From contig CAZALT010000029.1 of assembly GCA_964485515.1 (NCBI GenBank), positions 1-26,778 on the forward strand: DNA of 26,778 nucleotides, in the 5' to 3' direction. The notes beneath the pieces are model-generated. The model saw only the letters and a program-made list of their open reading frames with translations, was not told the origin of the DNA and did no database searches. The stretch comes from CAZALT01 sp964485515. Its GTDB lineage: Bacteria; Actinomycetota; Acidimicrobiia; Acidimicrobiales; Acidimicrobilacustridaceae. Made by a program: the position numbers and the translations under genes. Below, piece by piece: positions 1-7,859 of the stretch; positions within the stretch are counted from its first letter, which is position 1, and each line of letters begins with the position of its first letter.

Positions 1-468
1 CCACAGCAACGTGATGATCTCCACGTCGAGGTCCGGATCGTCGGATCCGAGCGCCTCCACGCCGAGCTGGTGGTGCTGGCGGAACCGGCCGGCCTGGGGG
101 CGCTCGTAGCGGAAGCTCGGCGCGGCGTACCACGTCTTCCACGGCGTGTTGGGCCGATGCTGCACGAAGGCCCGGACGACCGAGGCCGTGCCCTCGGGGC
201 GCAGCGCTATGTGGCGCTCGCCCTTGTCGAGGAAGTCGTACATCTCCTTGCGGACCACGTCGGTGCCCTCACCCATGCGCTGGAAGACCCCGATCTCCTC
301 GAACATCGGGTTCTGGATCAGGCCGTAGCCCGCACGTTCGACGTGACCGGCGAACGCCGCGATGAGCGCTTCCCACCGCGCCGACTCGGGCGGCAGGACG
401 TCGCGGGTGCCCGTGGGTGCGGTGAACGCTTGGGCTCGGCGCGGCGCGTCAGATGTCGGTTCAGGCAC
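1..468 (-). CDS. hisS: Histidyl-tRNA synthetase, N-terminal part (cut by window edge)
   Basis: Class II aminoacyl-tRNA synthetase that charges tRNA-His in the cytoplasm. The visible 156 codons carry the N-terminal signature TGTRDVLPPES, the stretch NPMFEEIGVFQRMGEGTD, and class II motif 2 (SFRYERPQAGRFRQHHQ), which binds ATP and the tRNA acceptor end. The frame is open through base 1, so the rest of the roughly 420-residue protein lies outside. The start is GTG at 468: an in-frame TAA lies four codons upstream and no other start falls between them. There is no Shine-Dalgarno, but TAACGT sits six bases before the GTG, so the message may be leaderless. It reads in the same direction as rsh, as in many actinobacteria, with a small membrane-protein gene between. 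Identity is secure. Confidence 0.96.
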   Translation of the reverse strand, partial: MPEPTSDAPRRAQAFTAPTGTRDVLPPESARWEALIAAFAGHVERAGYGLIQNPMFEEIGVFQRMGEGTDVVRKEMYDFLDKGERHIALRPEGTASVVRAFVQHRPNTPWKTWYAAPSFRYERPQAGRFRQHHQLGVEALGSDDPDLDVEIITLLW

Positions 469-474
469 CGGGCC

Positions 475-480
475 ACGTTA
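475..480 (-). promoter_or_regulatory. Candidate -10 hexamer for leaderless hisS
   Basis: Minus strand reads TAACGT, then six bases, then the GTG start. This fits an actinobacterial TAnnnT -10 with transcription starting at the start codon. No convincing -35 was seen. Confidence 0.45.
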
Positions 481-509
481 GCGACGCGGACCTGTCCGCC
501 CGAAACCCT

Positions 510-806
510 TCACACGCTCTGCTGATACCGCTGCCGGGCGCCACCGCTGTACGACGCGATGTCGAACACCAGACCGAGCCCCACGATGATCCACCCGAAG
601 CCGCTCACCCCCGGGCCAACCCCGTAGTAGGCGTTGCCCTGATAGGCGAGGGCGTAGAACAACGTGGTCCACGGCAGGAACAGGAAGCCGATGGCGGGGA
701 GGATGAAGTTCTCGTAGGCCCTCGACATCTGGTCGCCGAACAGCCACAGGAGGAAGATGGCGAGGCGGGGCGCACCGCTTGCGATGACGACGAGAAGGCA
801 GCACAT
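510..806 (-). CDS. Small conserved-looking membrane protein, unknown function
   Basis: 98 residues with three hydrophobic segments: about 2-23, 35-55 (ILPAIGFLFLPWTTLFYALAY) and 65-83 (GVSGFGWIIVGLGLVFDI), then a short Ser/Gly/Arg tail. I predict a three-helix inner-membrane protein. I recognise no catalytic motif and assign no function. It is likely real: hydrophobic segments are regularly spaced, it fills the gap between hisS and rsh in the same direction, and TAGGGT lies six bases before its ATG. It probably has its own transcript. Confidence 0.75.
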   Translation of the reverse strand: MCCLLVVIASGAPRLAIFLLWLFGDQMSRAYENFILPAIGFLFLPWTTLFYALAYQGNAYYGVGPGVSGFGWIIVGLGLVFDIASYSGGARQRYQQSV

Positions 807-812
807 GTCGCC

Positions 813-818
813 ACCCTA
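813..818 (-). promoter_or_regulatory. Candidate -10 hexamer for the small membrane protein
   Basis: Minus-strand TAGGGT, six bases before the ATG at 806. The same hexamer precedes ruvC and the gene at 24189-24758 at nearly the same distance. Confidence 0.45.
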
Positions 819-904
819 CGCCCGACGAATCCGTTCTGGCTGGACAGATACGCCAAATGGGCCGGGTCTTCCCAGCCAGTTCGGCAGCGGTGGAGCGCGT
901 GGGG

Positions 905-3130
905 TCAGTCGCCGACGCCGGGCAGGACCCGATAGGCGTCGTAGATGCTGTCGATCCGCTTGATGGAGCCGATGACCGATTCGAGGTGCGAGGGGTCGCC
1001 GAGCTCGAAGTCGAAGCGCATCTTGGAGATGCGGTCGGAGCCGGTGATGGTGTTGCACGACAAGATGTTGACGTGGTGGTCGGCCAGCACGGCGCTGACG
1101 TCACGCAACAGTCGGGATCGGTCGAGCGCCTTCACCTCGATGGAGGCGACGAAGGAGCCCTCGGCATCGGTATCCCACTCGACGTCGATGAGACGGTCGT
1201 TCTGACCCTGGGCCAGCGACACCGCGTTGGCGCAGTCGGCACGGTGCACCGACACGCCGCGACCGCGGGTGACGAAGCCCATGATCTCGTCGCCCGGAAC
1301 CGGGGTGCAGCACCGCGAGAGGCGCACCATGACGTCATCGAGGCCTTCGACGTGCACACCCGAGCTGCTGCGGCCGCTGCGCGGTGGGCGCCGGGCCCGC
1401 CGAACCGTGACGGGAAGCTGCTCTTCTTGCTCCGGGTCGCCGCTCTCGAGGTGCTTGCGCACCCGTTCGGCCACCGACTGCGCCGAGACGTGGTTCTCAC
1501 CGATGGCCGCCTTGAGCGAGTCGAGGTCGGCGTAGTTGAGGCTCTCGGCCACCTCATCGAACACCTTCGACGCGAGCAGCTTGCGCACCGGCAGGCCCTC
1601 ACGCCGAACGGCGCGGATGAGCTCGTCGGAGCCAGTCTCGATGGCGTCTTCACGACGTTCCCGCGAGTACCAGTGCCGGATCTTGTTCGCCGCACGGTGC
1701 GTGACGACGAAGGTGAGCCAGTCCTGGGACGGCCCCGCACCCTCGACCTTCGAGGTGAAGATCTCGACGCTGTCGCCCGACTCCAGCGCGGAGTCGAGCG
1801 GGATGAGCTTGCCGTTGACCCGAGCGCCGATGCACGAGTGCCCGACCTCGGTGTGGATGGCGTAGGCGAAGTCGACCGGCGTCGACCCTTTGGGCAAGGT
1901 GATGACCTTGCCCTTGGGGCTGAACACGAACACCTCGTCCTGGTCGAGGTCGACCTTGAGGTTGGCCATGAACTGGCTGGGGTCCTGGGTCTCGGTCTGC
2001 CAGTCCACGATGCGGTTCAACCAGGCGAGATCGGCGCTGGACTCGTGGTTGTCCTTGTAGTTCCAGTGCGAGGCCACACCGAACTCGGCGCGGCTGTGCA
2101 TCTCCCACGTGCGTATCTGCACCTCCAGCGGCTTGCCCTGCGGGCCGACCACCGTCGTGTGCAGCGACTGGTAGAGGTTGAACTTGGGCATGGCGATGTA
2201 GTCCTTGAACCGCCCCTGCACCGGCTTCCACGTGGCGTGGATGGAGCCGAGCGCGGCATAGCAGTCCTTGACGGTCTCGACCGTGACGCGGATGCCGACG
2301 AGGTCGAAGATGTCGTCGAACTCCTTGCCCTTGACGACCATCTTCTCGTAGACGCTCCAGTAGTGCTTGGGGCGTCCGGTGACCTCGGCGGTGATGCGCA
2401 GCTCCTTGAGGCGGTGGCGCACCTCTTCGATGACCTGGGTGAGGTACAGGTCGCGCTCGGGCGAACGAGTAGCGACCATGTGGTCGATCTCGGCGAAGCG
2501 CTTGGGGTGGAGCGCGGCGAAGGCGAGGTCCTCGAGCTGCTGCTTGACCTCCTGCATCCCGAGCCGGTGGGCCAGCGGGGCATAGATGTCGAGCGTCTCT
2601 TGCGCTGTGCGCTCCTGCTTCCACGCCGGCATCGCCGCGATGGTGCGCATGTTGTGCAGCCGGTCGGCCAGCTTGATGATGAGGACCCGCAGGTCCTTGG
2701 CCATCGCCACCAGCATCTTGCGCATCGTGGCGGACTGCTGGGCCTCCTTCGTGTCGAACTTGATGCGGTCGAGCTTGGTGACGCCGTCGACGATCTCGGC
2801 GACCTCCTGACCGAACTCGAGGTCGACGTCGTCCAGCGTGAGTCCCGTGTCCTCCACCGCGTCGTGCAGCAGCGCGGCGGCGATGGTGATGTCGTCGAGT
2901 CCGAGCTCGGCGACGATGGTGGCCACCGCCACCGGATGGGTGATGTACGGCTCGCCCGACTTGCGGTTCTGGCCCTGGTGCGCCTCGGCCGCGACGACGT
3001 AGGCCTTCGAGATCCTCGACGTGGTGGCCCGGGGATGACGCTCTCGGTACGCGGCGACGAGGGGCGCGACCTCTTCGTGGGGCAGCGCAGAGTGCCGTCG
3101 CCAGGGAAGCACACGATCGACGGTTGCCAC
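905..3130 (-). CDS. rsh: Bifunctional (p)ppGpp synthetase/hydrolase (RelA/SpoT homologue)
   Basis: Makes and degrades the stringent-response alarmone (p)ppGpp in the cytoplasm. In the 741 residues: an N-terminal HD hydrolase domain with HDxxED at 89-94; a synthetase domain around 240-350 with GRPKHYWSVYEKM and the RFKD signature at 307-310, which marks bifunctional enzymes (synthetase-only RelA has EFDD there); a TGS domain about 398-460; a conserved Cys domain with CC at 607-608, H629 and C633; and a C-terminal ACT domain from about 645. Both active sites look intact, so it may be the only long RSH, as is usual in actinobacteria. The start is GTG at 3130, with AGGAG nine bases upstream (3140-3144). 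It follows secF by 92 bases in the same direction, the conserved secDF-rel order. Confidence 0.97.
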   Translation of the reverse strand: MATVDRVLPWRRHSALPHEEVAPLVAAYRERHPRATTSRISKAYVVAAEAHQGQNRKSGEPYITHPVAVATIVAELGLDDITIAAALLHDAVEDTGLTLDDVDLEFGQEVAEIVDGVTKLDRIKFDTKEAQQSATMRKMLVAMAKDLRVLIIKLADRLHNMRTIAAMPAWKQERTAQETLDIYAPLAHRLGMQEVKQQLEDLAFAALHPKRFAEIDHMVATRSPERDLYLTQVIEEVRHRLKELRITAEVTGRPKHYWSVYEKMVVKGKEFDDIFDLVGIRVTVETVKDCYAALGSIHATWKPVQGRFKDYIAMPKFNLYQSLHTTVVGPQGKPLEVQIRTWEMHSRAEFGVASHWNYKDNHESSADLAWLNRIVDWQTETQDPSQFMANLKVDLDQDEVFVFSPKGKVITLPKGSTPVDFAYAIHTEVGHSCIGARVNGKLIPLDSALESGDSVEIFTSKVEGAGPSQDWLTFVVTHRAANKIRHWYSRERREDAIETGSDELIRAVRREGLPVRKLLASKVFDEVAESLNYADLDSLKAAIGENHVSAQSVAERVRKHLESGDPEQEEQLPVTVRRARRPPRSGRSSSGVHVEGLDDVMVRLSRCCTPVPGDEIMGFVTRGRGVSVHRADCANAVSLAQGQNDRLIDVEWDTDAEGSFVASIEVKALDRSRLLRDVSAVLADHHVNILSCNTITGSDRISKMRFDFELGDPSHLESVIGSIKRIDSIYDAYRVLPGVGD

Positions 3131-3222
3131 GACGGTGGACTCCTACCTTTCGGTCAGCACGCTGGAGACGTCCCATCGTAGGGGCGTACGACCGCGTGCC
3201 GGTCCACTGGAGCACCTCGCAC

Positions 3223-4326
3223 CTAGCGCTTCTTGCCCTTCTTGCGCGGCCGGGGTGGGATGTCGCCGGAGTAGGTCTTCGGTGGTCCCGACGTCGCCGA
3301 CCCCGGCTGCGGTGAAGCAGCACGAGCGGCCGGAACATCCCCGTCGGCGAGCGTCGTCGGAGCTGCGGGCCCGCTCGACGAGGCCGACGCCTCCAACCGC
3401 TCACGGATCTTGCGGTACCGCGGCTCGCGCTCCTTGAAGAAGGTCACGACCGGCGGAGCGATGAGGATCGACGAGTACGCACCCACCACCATGCCGACGA
3501 ACAGCGCGATGGCGAACTCCTCGAGCGTGGCCGCGCCCATGATCCCGGCGCCCACGACGAGCAGGGCGACGATGGGGAGGATGGCGCACACCGTCGTGTT
3601 GATCGACCGAAGCAGCACCTGGTTCATCGAGAGGCTCATCATGCCGGTGTAGGTGAGCCGGCCCGACGAGGTGACTCGACCTTCGTTCTCCTTCACCTTG
3701 TCGAACACGACGATGGTGTCGTAGATCGAGTACCCGAGGATGGTGAGGAAGGCGATGACCGTCGGCGGTGTCACCTCGAACTGGAAGAGCGAGTAGACGC
3801 CCACGCTGATGATGATGTCGTGGATGAGCGACGCGATCGCACCGACGGCCATCTGCCACTCGAGGCGAACCGTCAGGTAGATGAGCAGGACCACCAGGAA
3901 CACCACGAGGGCACGGATCGCCTGACGGGTGATCTCGCTGCCCCACGACGGACCCACGGTGCTGACGCTCACCTCACGGACCTCGACGCCGGCCATGTCC
4001 GCCAGCACGGCGGCCACCTCCGCCACGGCTTCGGTGGTGCCCGCTTCGGCCTGAACCCGGACGGTGTCGGCGCCGACGATCTGGATCTTGGCCTGCTCCT
4101 GACCGACCGAGGCGAGCTCCTCTCGCACGTCGGACACCGACTGGCCGGGAGCGACGACCTCCCAGGAGTTCCCGCCCTCGAAGTCGATGCCCAGGTTGAG
4201 CCCCCGGACGAGCAAGGATCCGATGCTCAGCACGAGCAGCACGGCGGAGAGGGCGACGCCTCGCCTCCACCACTTCCCGAAGTCGATCCTGGTCTCGCCG
4301 TTGACGAGCCGACTGAACCCGCTCAT
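3223..4326 (-). CDS. secF: Protein translocase subunit SecF
   Basis: Membrane subunit that, with SecD, uses the proton gradient to support late steps of Sec-dependent export. 367 residues: TM1 about 25-42, the LGIDFEGG motif ending at 52, a periplasmic domain to about 130, then five more helices. The GYSIYDTIVVFDKVKEN motif typical of SecF lies in the C-terminal half. The tail (about 310-367) is Ala/Pro/Ser-rich and ends in a very basic run, PRPRKKGKKR, probably cytosolic. The ATG at 4326 overlaps the secD TGA (ATGA), and AAGGAGG lies seven bases upstream, so translation is probably coupled to secD. Identity is secure. Confidence 0.97.
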   Translation of the reverse strand: MSGFSRLVNGETRIDFGKWWRRGVALSAVLLVLSIGSLLVRGLNLGIDFEGGNSWEVVAPGQSVSDVREELASVGQEQAKIQIVGADTVRVQAEAGTTEAVAEVAAVLADMAGVEVREVSVSTVGPSWGSEITRQAIRALVVFLVVLLIYLTVRLEWQMAVGAIASLIHDIIISVGVYSLFQFEVTPPTVIAFLTILGYSIYDTIVVFDKVKENEGRVTSSGRLTYTGMMSLSMNQVLLRSINTTVCAILPIVALLVVGAGIMGAATLEEFAIALFVGMVVGAYSSILIAPPVVTFFKEREPRYRKIRERLEASASSSGPAAPTTLADGDVPAARAASPQPGSATSGPPKTYSGDIPPRPRKKGKKR

Positions 4327-6173
4327 GACAAGACCTCCTTTGCGTCCGGCGTGAACCGGGGCGGGACCGCGTCGGTCCCGTCGGCCGAGTCGGTTCCGTC
4401 GACGCGAGCCTTGGGCAGGCCGAACGCCTTCGGGTGATCCGTGGCGAACTGGGAGTACATGGTCCTCCGGACGACCGGCTGCATGAAGAAGTAGGCGGCG
4501 AGCAGATCGAGCACCCCCGCCAGGCCGAGGAAGAACGCGAAGCCGCGCACCGGACCGACCGTCAGCCACCAGAGCAGGCCGGCGCCGATGAGCGAAGCCA
4601 CGTCGGCCTTCACGATGGTGCTCCACGAGCTCGAGAACGCCTTGTCGGTGGCGGATCGAACCGATCGACCGTCGCGGACCTGCTCGCGCATGTGCTCGTA
4701 GTAGACGACGTTGGAGTCGACCGACACGCCGACAGACACGATGAGGCCGGTGATCCCGGCGAGGGTGAGCGCCAGCCCCTGCGTCTCGCCGAGCAGGGCG
4801 ATGATCGACCACAGCAGCGCGCCCTCGACGAGCAGCTTGGCGACGGCCAGCACGCCGAGCAGGCGGTAGAAGGCGATCATGTAGCCGGCGACGAGGACGA
4901 AGCCCACGAGGCCGGACCACAGGCCGGCCCGCAGGGCGTCCTCACCGAGCGTGGCCGACACGATCTGCACCTGCTGCTGCTCGAACTCGACGGGGAGCGC
5001 GCCGTACTTGAGCACGGTGGAGAGGTTGCGGGCCGACTTCTCGGTGAAGCTGCCCGAGATCTGGATCTGGTCCCGCGAGAACTGCGCCTGTTCGATGGCC
5101 GGCGCCGAGATGACCTCGCCGTCGAGCACCACGGCGAGCTGACCGGTGGGGCACGTCGCCGCCTTGGCGTTGCACTGCGCGGCGGCGGTGTTGAACTTGC
5201 CGATGCCGTCGGCTCCGTCCTTGAAGGTCGGGTTGACGATCCACTGGCCGCCTTGGCCGAGGCCGGCGTTGGCCCCTTCGAGCGAGTCGCCGCTGAGCAA
5301 CGTGGGGCCGAGCAGATACTGCGCCACGACCTCGCCGCTGTCGGGATCGCACTGCGGGAGCAGGACGGCCTGGTCGGGAAGATCAGCCTCGTCGGGTACG
5401 CCGGCGGTGCACACGTCGGGGCTCAGCGGGGCCGGAGCACCCGTTCCCGCGCAGCCATCACCCGAGTTCTGCTGGGTGGTGAGCGCCGAAGGGTCGAGCC
5501 CAGGGTCGACGGTGGGATCGGCGACCGCCGTGGGGTCCGTCGTGGCGTTGGGGTCGGCGGCGTTGGGGTCGGCGGCGTTGGGGTCGGCCGCCGCGCTGGT
5601 GTCGGTGGTCGGCAGCGTCGAGTCGGTGACGGTGTCGGAGGTCTGTGCTCCGAGGGCGAGCTCACCTGATCCGGCACCGGCCAGACCGAGGCCCTGCTCG
5701 TCGCCCGACGGGGTGTCGGTCGTCGCGCCCGGATCGACCGTGATGGTGCTGTCGGTCGTCGCTTCGGGGTCCACGGCGGTGGTGCTGTCGGTCGTCGCGT
5801 CCGCTTCGGTGGGAGGACCTCCGACTGCGCACACCGGGCGGAAGCGGAGCTGGGCGGTCTGGCCGACCAGTTCGAGGGCCCGGTCGCGATCTTCGACCCC
5901 GGGGATCTGCACCAGGATCGTGTCGCCTTGGCGGGCGATCTCGGGCTCGGCGACACCGAGCGCATCGACTCGATTGCGCACCACGCTGATGGCCTGGTCG
6001 ATGGCATCGCTCGGGGGATCGCCCTTGGGCTGGAGCACCACGGACACGCCACCCTGCAAGTCGAGCCCCAGCACCGGCGCGTTCCCTGCCAGCAACGTGT
6101 AGCTCAACGCTGCGAGCGCCACGAAGGCGAACCCCAGCACGCCGATCCACCGCCGCAACCCACGCTTGGCCAC
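4323..6173 (-). CDS. secD: Protein translocase subunit SecD with a low-complexity insertion
   Basis: Partner of SecF. 616 residues: TM1 about 9-29, the LGLDLQGGVSVVL motif at 35-47, the start of periplasmic domain P1 to about 113, a Thr/Asp/Pro/Ala-rich stretch at about 120-235, the remaining periplasmic part, then five helices from about 415 with AGITGLIVSVGVSVDSNVVYYE-type motif at 472-493. The insertion contains DPNAA repeats and a duplicated ATTDST/VDP block. It interrupts P1 between two recognisable parts and should be disordered outside the membrane. The GTG start at 6173 directly abuts the yajC TAA. Many SecD proteins lack such an insert, although actinobacterial ones often carry variable sequence here. 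Confidence 0.96.
   Translation of the reverse strand: MAKRGLRRWIGVLGFAFVALAALSYTLLAGNAPVLGLDLQGGVSVVLQPKGDPPSDAIDQAISVVRNRVDALGVAEPEIARQGDTILVQIPGVEDRDRALELVGQTAQLRFRPVCAVGGPPTEADATTDSTTAVDPEATTDSTITVDPGATTDTPSGDEQGLGLAGAGSGELALGAQTSDTVTDSTLPTTDTSAAADPNAADPNAADPNATTDPTAVADPTVDPGLDPSALTTQQNSGDGCAGTGAPAPLSPDVCTAGVPDEADLPDQAVLLPQCDPDSGEVVAQYLLGPTLLSGDSLEGANAGLGQGGQWIVNPTFKDGADGIGKFNTAAAQCNAKAATCPTGQLAVVLDGEVISAPAIEQAQFSRDQIQISGSFTEKSARNLSTVLKYGALPVEFEQQQVQIVSATLGEDALRAGLWSGLVGFVLVAGYMIAFYRLLGVLAVAKLLVEGALLWSIIALLGETQGLALTLAGITGLIVSVGVSVDSNVVYYEHMREQVRDGRSVRSATDKAFSSSWSTIVKADVASLIGAGLLWWLTVGPVRGFAFFLGLAGVLDLLAAYFFMQPVVRRTMYSQFATDHPKAFGLPKARVDGTDSADGTDAVPPRFTPDAKEVLS
5545..5589 (-). repeat. 15-bp tandem repeat in secD, three copies
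   Basis: Plus-strand unit GCGTTGGGGTCGGCG occurs at 5545-5559, 5560-5574 and 5575-5589 (one mismatch in the last). On the coding strand it gives DPNAA repeats. The period is a multiple of three, so copy-number change would keep the frame. Confidence 0.9.
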
Positions 6174-6605
6174 TTATGCCTCGTTCTCTGTCGTGGTCTC
6201 GACGACGTCGTCGTGACCGGCGACGGCACCGTTGCCGTCGTCCCCCTCGGATGAGGGTGCTTCGCTGTCGCTGACCGGAGTCTGTCCGATGTCCTGGGCG
6301 TCGTCCGAATCGGCGGATTCGCCCTCGTGGCCCCTGGAGCCGTCCTCGGCACCGGCGGGATCGACCCGTGCCGCCACCGAGCGCTTGGCGATCTTGATCT
6401 CCACGCCGTCGGCGATCTCGAGCTGCACGTAGTCGCCGTCGATGGCACAGATGACGCCGTAGATGCCCGATGTCATCATCACGTCGTCGTCGACCTTCAG
6501 GTCGTCCATGAGCGCCTGGTGGCGCTTGAGCTCACGCTGCCGCGGCAGGATCAGCACGACCCAGAAGGCGAGGAGGGTGAAGACGAGCAGGATGAGGATG
6601 GCCAT
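6174..6605 (-). CDS. yajC: Preprotein translocase subunit YajC with acidic tail
   Basis: Small accessory membrane protein of the SecDF complex. 143 residues: one TM helix at about 2-20, then the YajC core (LPRQRELKRHQALMDDLKVDD, VMMTSGIYGVI, IADGVEIKIAKRSVA) to about 80, then a long Asp/Glu/Ser/Gly-rich tail to 143. The core is of usual length (YajC proteins are about 100 residues); the acidic tail is an addition and is probably disordered in the cytosol. The stop directly abuts the secD start. The ATG at 6605 has no clear Shine-Dalgarno; a promoter candidate lies about 90 bases upstream. It is first in the probable yajC-secD-secF unit. Confidence 0.93.
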   Translation of the reverse strand: MAILILLVFTLLAFWVVLILPRQRELKRHQALMDDLKVDDDVMMTSGIYGVICAIDGDYVQLEIADGVEIKIAKRSVAARVDPAGAEDGSRGHEGESADSDDAQDIGQTPVSDSEAPSSEGDDGNGAVAGHDDVVETTTENEA

Positions 6606-6660
6606 GGGACGGACGCGAATCGTTCGGGGGACTTCCGGGGGTTCTCTCGGCTCGGCCGCG

Positions 6661-6690
6661 ACCGCCGTCAGGCGGTGCCGCTCAGAGCGG
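6661..6690 (-). other. Two adjacent perfect small hairpins between tgt and yajC
   Basis: ACCGCC-gtca-GGCGGT (6661-6676) and CCGCT-cag-AGCGG (6678-6690). They lie 3' of tgt and inside the probable yajC leader. They could end tgt transcripts or shape the yajC leader. No U-run follows. Confidence 0.45.
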
Positions 6691-6695
6691 GAAGC

Positions 6696-6723
6696 AGGCT
6701 AGCCGTCCACCGCCCCGGCGCAA
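6696..6723 (-). promoter_or_regulatory. Candidate promoter for yajC-secDF
   Basis: Minus strand reads TTGCGC (6718-6723), a 16-base spacer, then TAGCCT (6696-6701). This gives a leader of about 84 bases before yajC. It is the only site in the window where I see both a plausible -35 and -10. Confidence 0.45.
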
Positions 6724-6725
6724 GG

Positions 6726-7859
6726 TCACGACCAGACAGCCGCGATGTCCGATCGGAGCGCGTCCAACGAATGCGCGACGACGGCGGCACGGGCCCGCTG
6801 GGCGAGGCCGAGGATCCACGACAGGTTGTGCACCGTGCACAGCCTGGGGCCGGTGGGCTCACCGACCTGCAACAGGTGGCGGAGGTAGCCCCGGCTGTAG
6901 CGCGCACAGGTGGAGCACGGGCACTGCGGGTCGATCGGATTCTGATCCTCGGCATGGCGGAGGTTCTTGATGTTCAACCGCCCCGCGTCGGTGAGCAGGG
7001 TGCCGTGGCGCGCCAGCCGGGTGGGCAGCACGCAGTCGAACACGTCGACGCCGAGCGCGATCGCCTCGACGATGCTGCACGGATCACCGACCCCCATGAG
7101 GTAGCGGACCCGGTCGACGGGCAGCACCTCGGTGGTGGCCTCGAGGCCCTGCAGCATCTCGGGTCGGGGCTCGCCCACCGACAGCCCGCCGATGCCGTAG
7201 CCGTCGAAGCCGATCTCCAGGGTGCGCTCGACGCTCTCACGACGCAGCGCGGGGTCGGTGCCGCCTTGGACGATGCCGAACAGCGCCTGGGTCGACCCGG
7301 ACTCACGAGCGGGCCGGTGCGCAGACTTCGCCCGCTCGGCCCACGCCGCGGTGCGCTCGACCGCCGTGCGCAGCTTGCGCTCGGTCGACGGCAGCGCGGG
7401 GCACACGTCGAGCACCATCTGGATGTCGGCGCCGAGCTTCTGCTGGATCTCGACGGCCAGCTCGGGTGACAGGTGGTGGGTGCTGCCGTCGTAGGTCGAC
7501 CGAAACGTGGCGCCGTCGTCGTCGACCTTCGGGTTGAGCGAGAAGACCTGGAACCCACCGGAGTCGGTGAGCGTGTGCCCGTGCCACCCGGTGAAGCCCT
7601 CGAGGCCGCCGAGCGAGGCGACGACGTCGGCTCCCGGCCGGAGCATGAGGTGGTAGGTGTTGCCCAGCACCACCTGCGCTCCGAGTGCTTCGAGGTCAGC
7701 CGCGTCGATGGTGCGCACCGCACCTCGCGTTCCGACCGGCATGAAGCACGGCGTCTGGATCGTCCCCCGTGGCGTGGTCACCGTCGTCGCCCGCGCTCGA
7801 CCGTCGCTGGCGGTGACCTCGACCTCGAACAGCGAGTCGGATCGGCGCTCAGCGGTCAT
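6726..7859 (-). CDS. tgt: tRNA-guanine transglycosylase
   Basis: Exchanges the wobble guanine of GUN-anticodon tRNAs for the queuosine precursor preQ1. 377 residues. TDSGGFQVFS holds the catalytic Asp (D99); VDVFDCVLPTR holds the nucleophile (D275); zinc ligands are C313, C315, C318 and H344 (CPCSTC ... CTVHN). FGIVQGG, GYGIGGLSVGE and YLMGVGDP are family motifs. Length is normal. The ATG at 7859 overlaps the queA stop (ATGA), so it is probably translated by coupling; the codons before it are G-rich but no strong Shine-Dalgarno is seen. With queA it gives two consecutive steps of queuosine synthesis. No preQ1 synthesis genes are in this window. Confidence 0.97.
   Translation of the reverse strand: MTAERRSDSLFEVEVTASDGRARATTVTTPRGTIQTPCFMPVGTRGAVRTIDAADLEALGAQVVLGNTYHLMLRPGADVVASLGGLEGFTGWHGHTLTDSGGFQVFSLNPKVDDDGATFRSTYDGSTHHLSPELAVEIQQKLGADIQMVLDVCPALPSTERKLRTAVERTAAWAERAKSAHRPARESGSTQALFGIVQGGTDPALRRESVERTLEIGFDGYGIGGLSVGEPRPEMLQGLEATTEVLPVDRVRYLMGVGDPCSIVEAIALGVDVFDCVLPTRLARHGTLLTDAGRLNIKNLRHAEDQNPIDPQCPCSTCARYSRGYLRHLLQVGEPTGPRLCTVHNLSWILGLAQRARAAVVAHSLDALRSDIAAVWS

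Noticed and set aside
836..879. 8-bp inverted repeat CTGGCTGG/CCAGCCAG after rsh
   Set aside because: The 28-base spacer and lack of a U-run make it too weak to call a terminator, and chance matches of this length are expected in GC-rich DNA.
3175..3180. TACGAT hexamer upstream of rsh as a separate promoter
   Set aside because: No -35 at usual spacing, and rsh has a good Shine-Dalgarno that fits transcription continuing from secF. Left uncalled.
857..3181. 774-codon open frame on the plus strand, antisense to rsh
   Set aside because: The minus strand here encodes an intact RSH with every domain. The antisense product is rich in Asp, Gly, Arg, Val and His with no recognisable fold, the usual shadow of a GC-rich coding strand.
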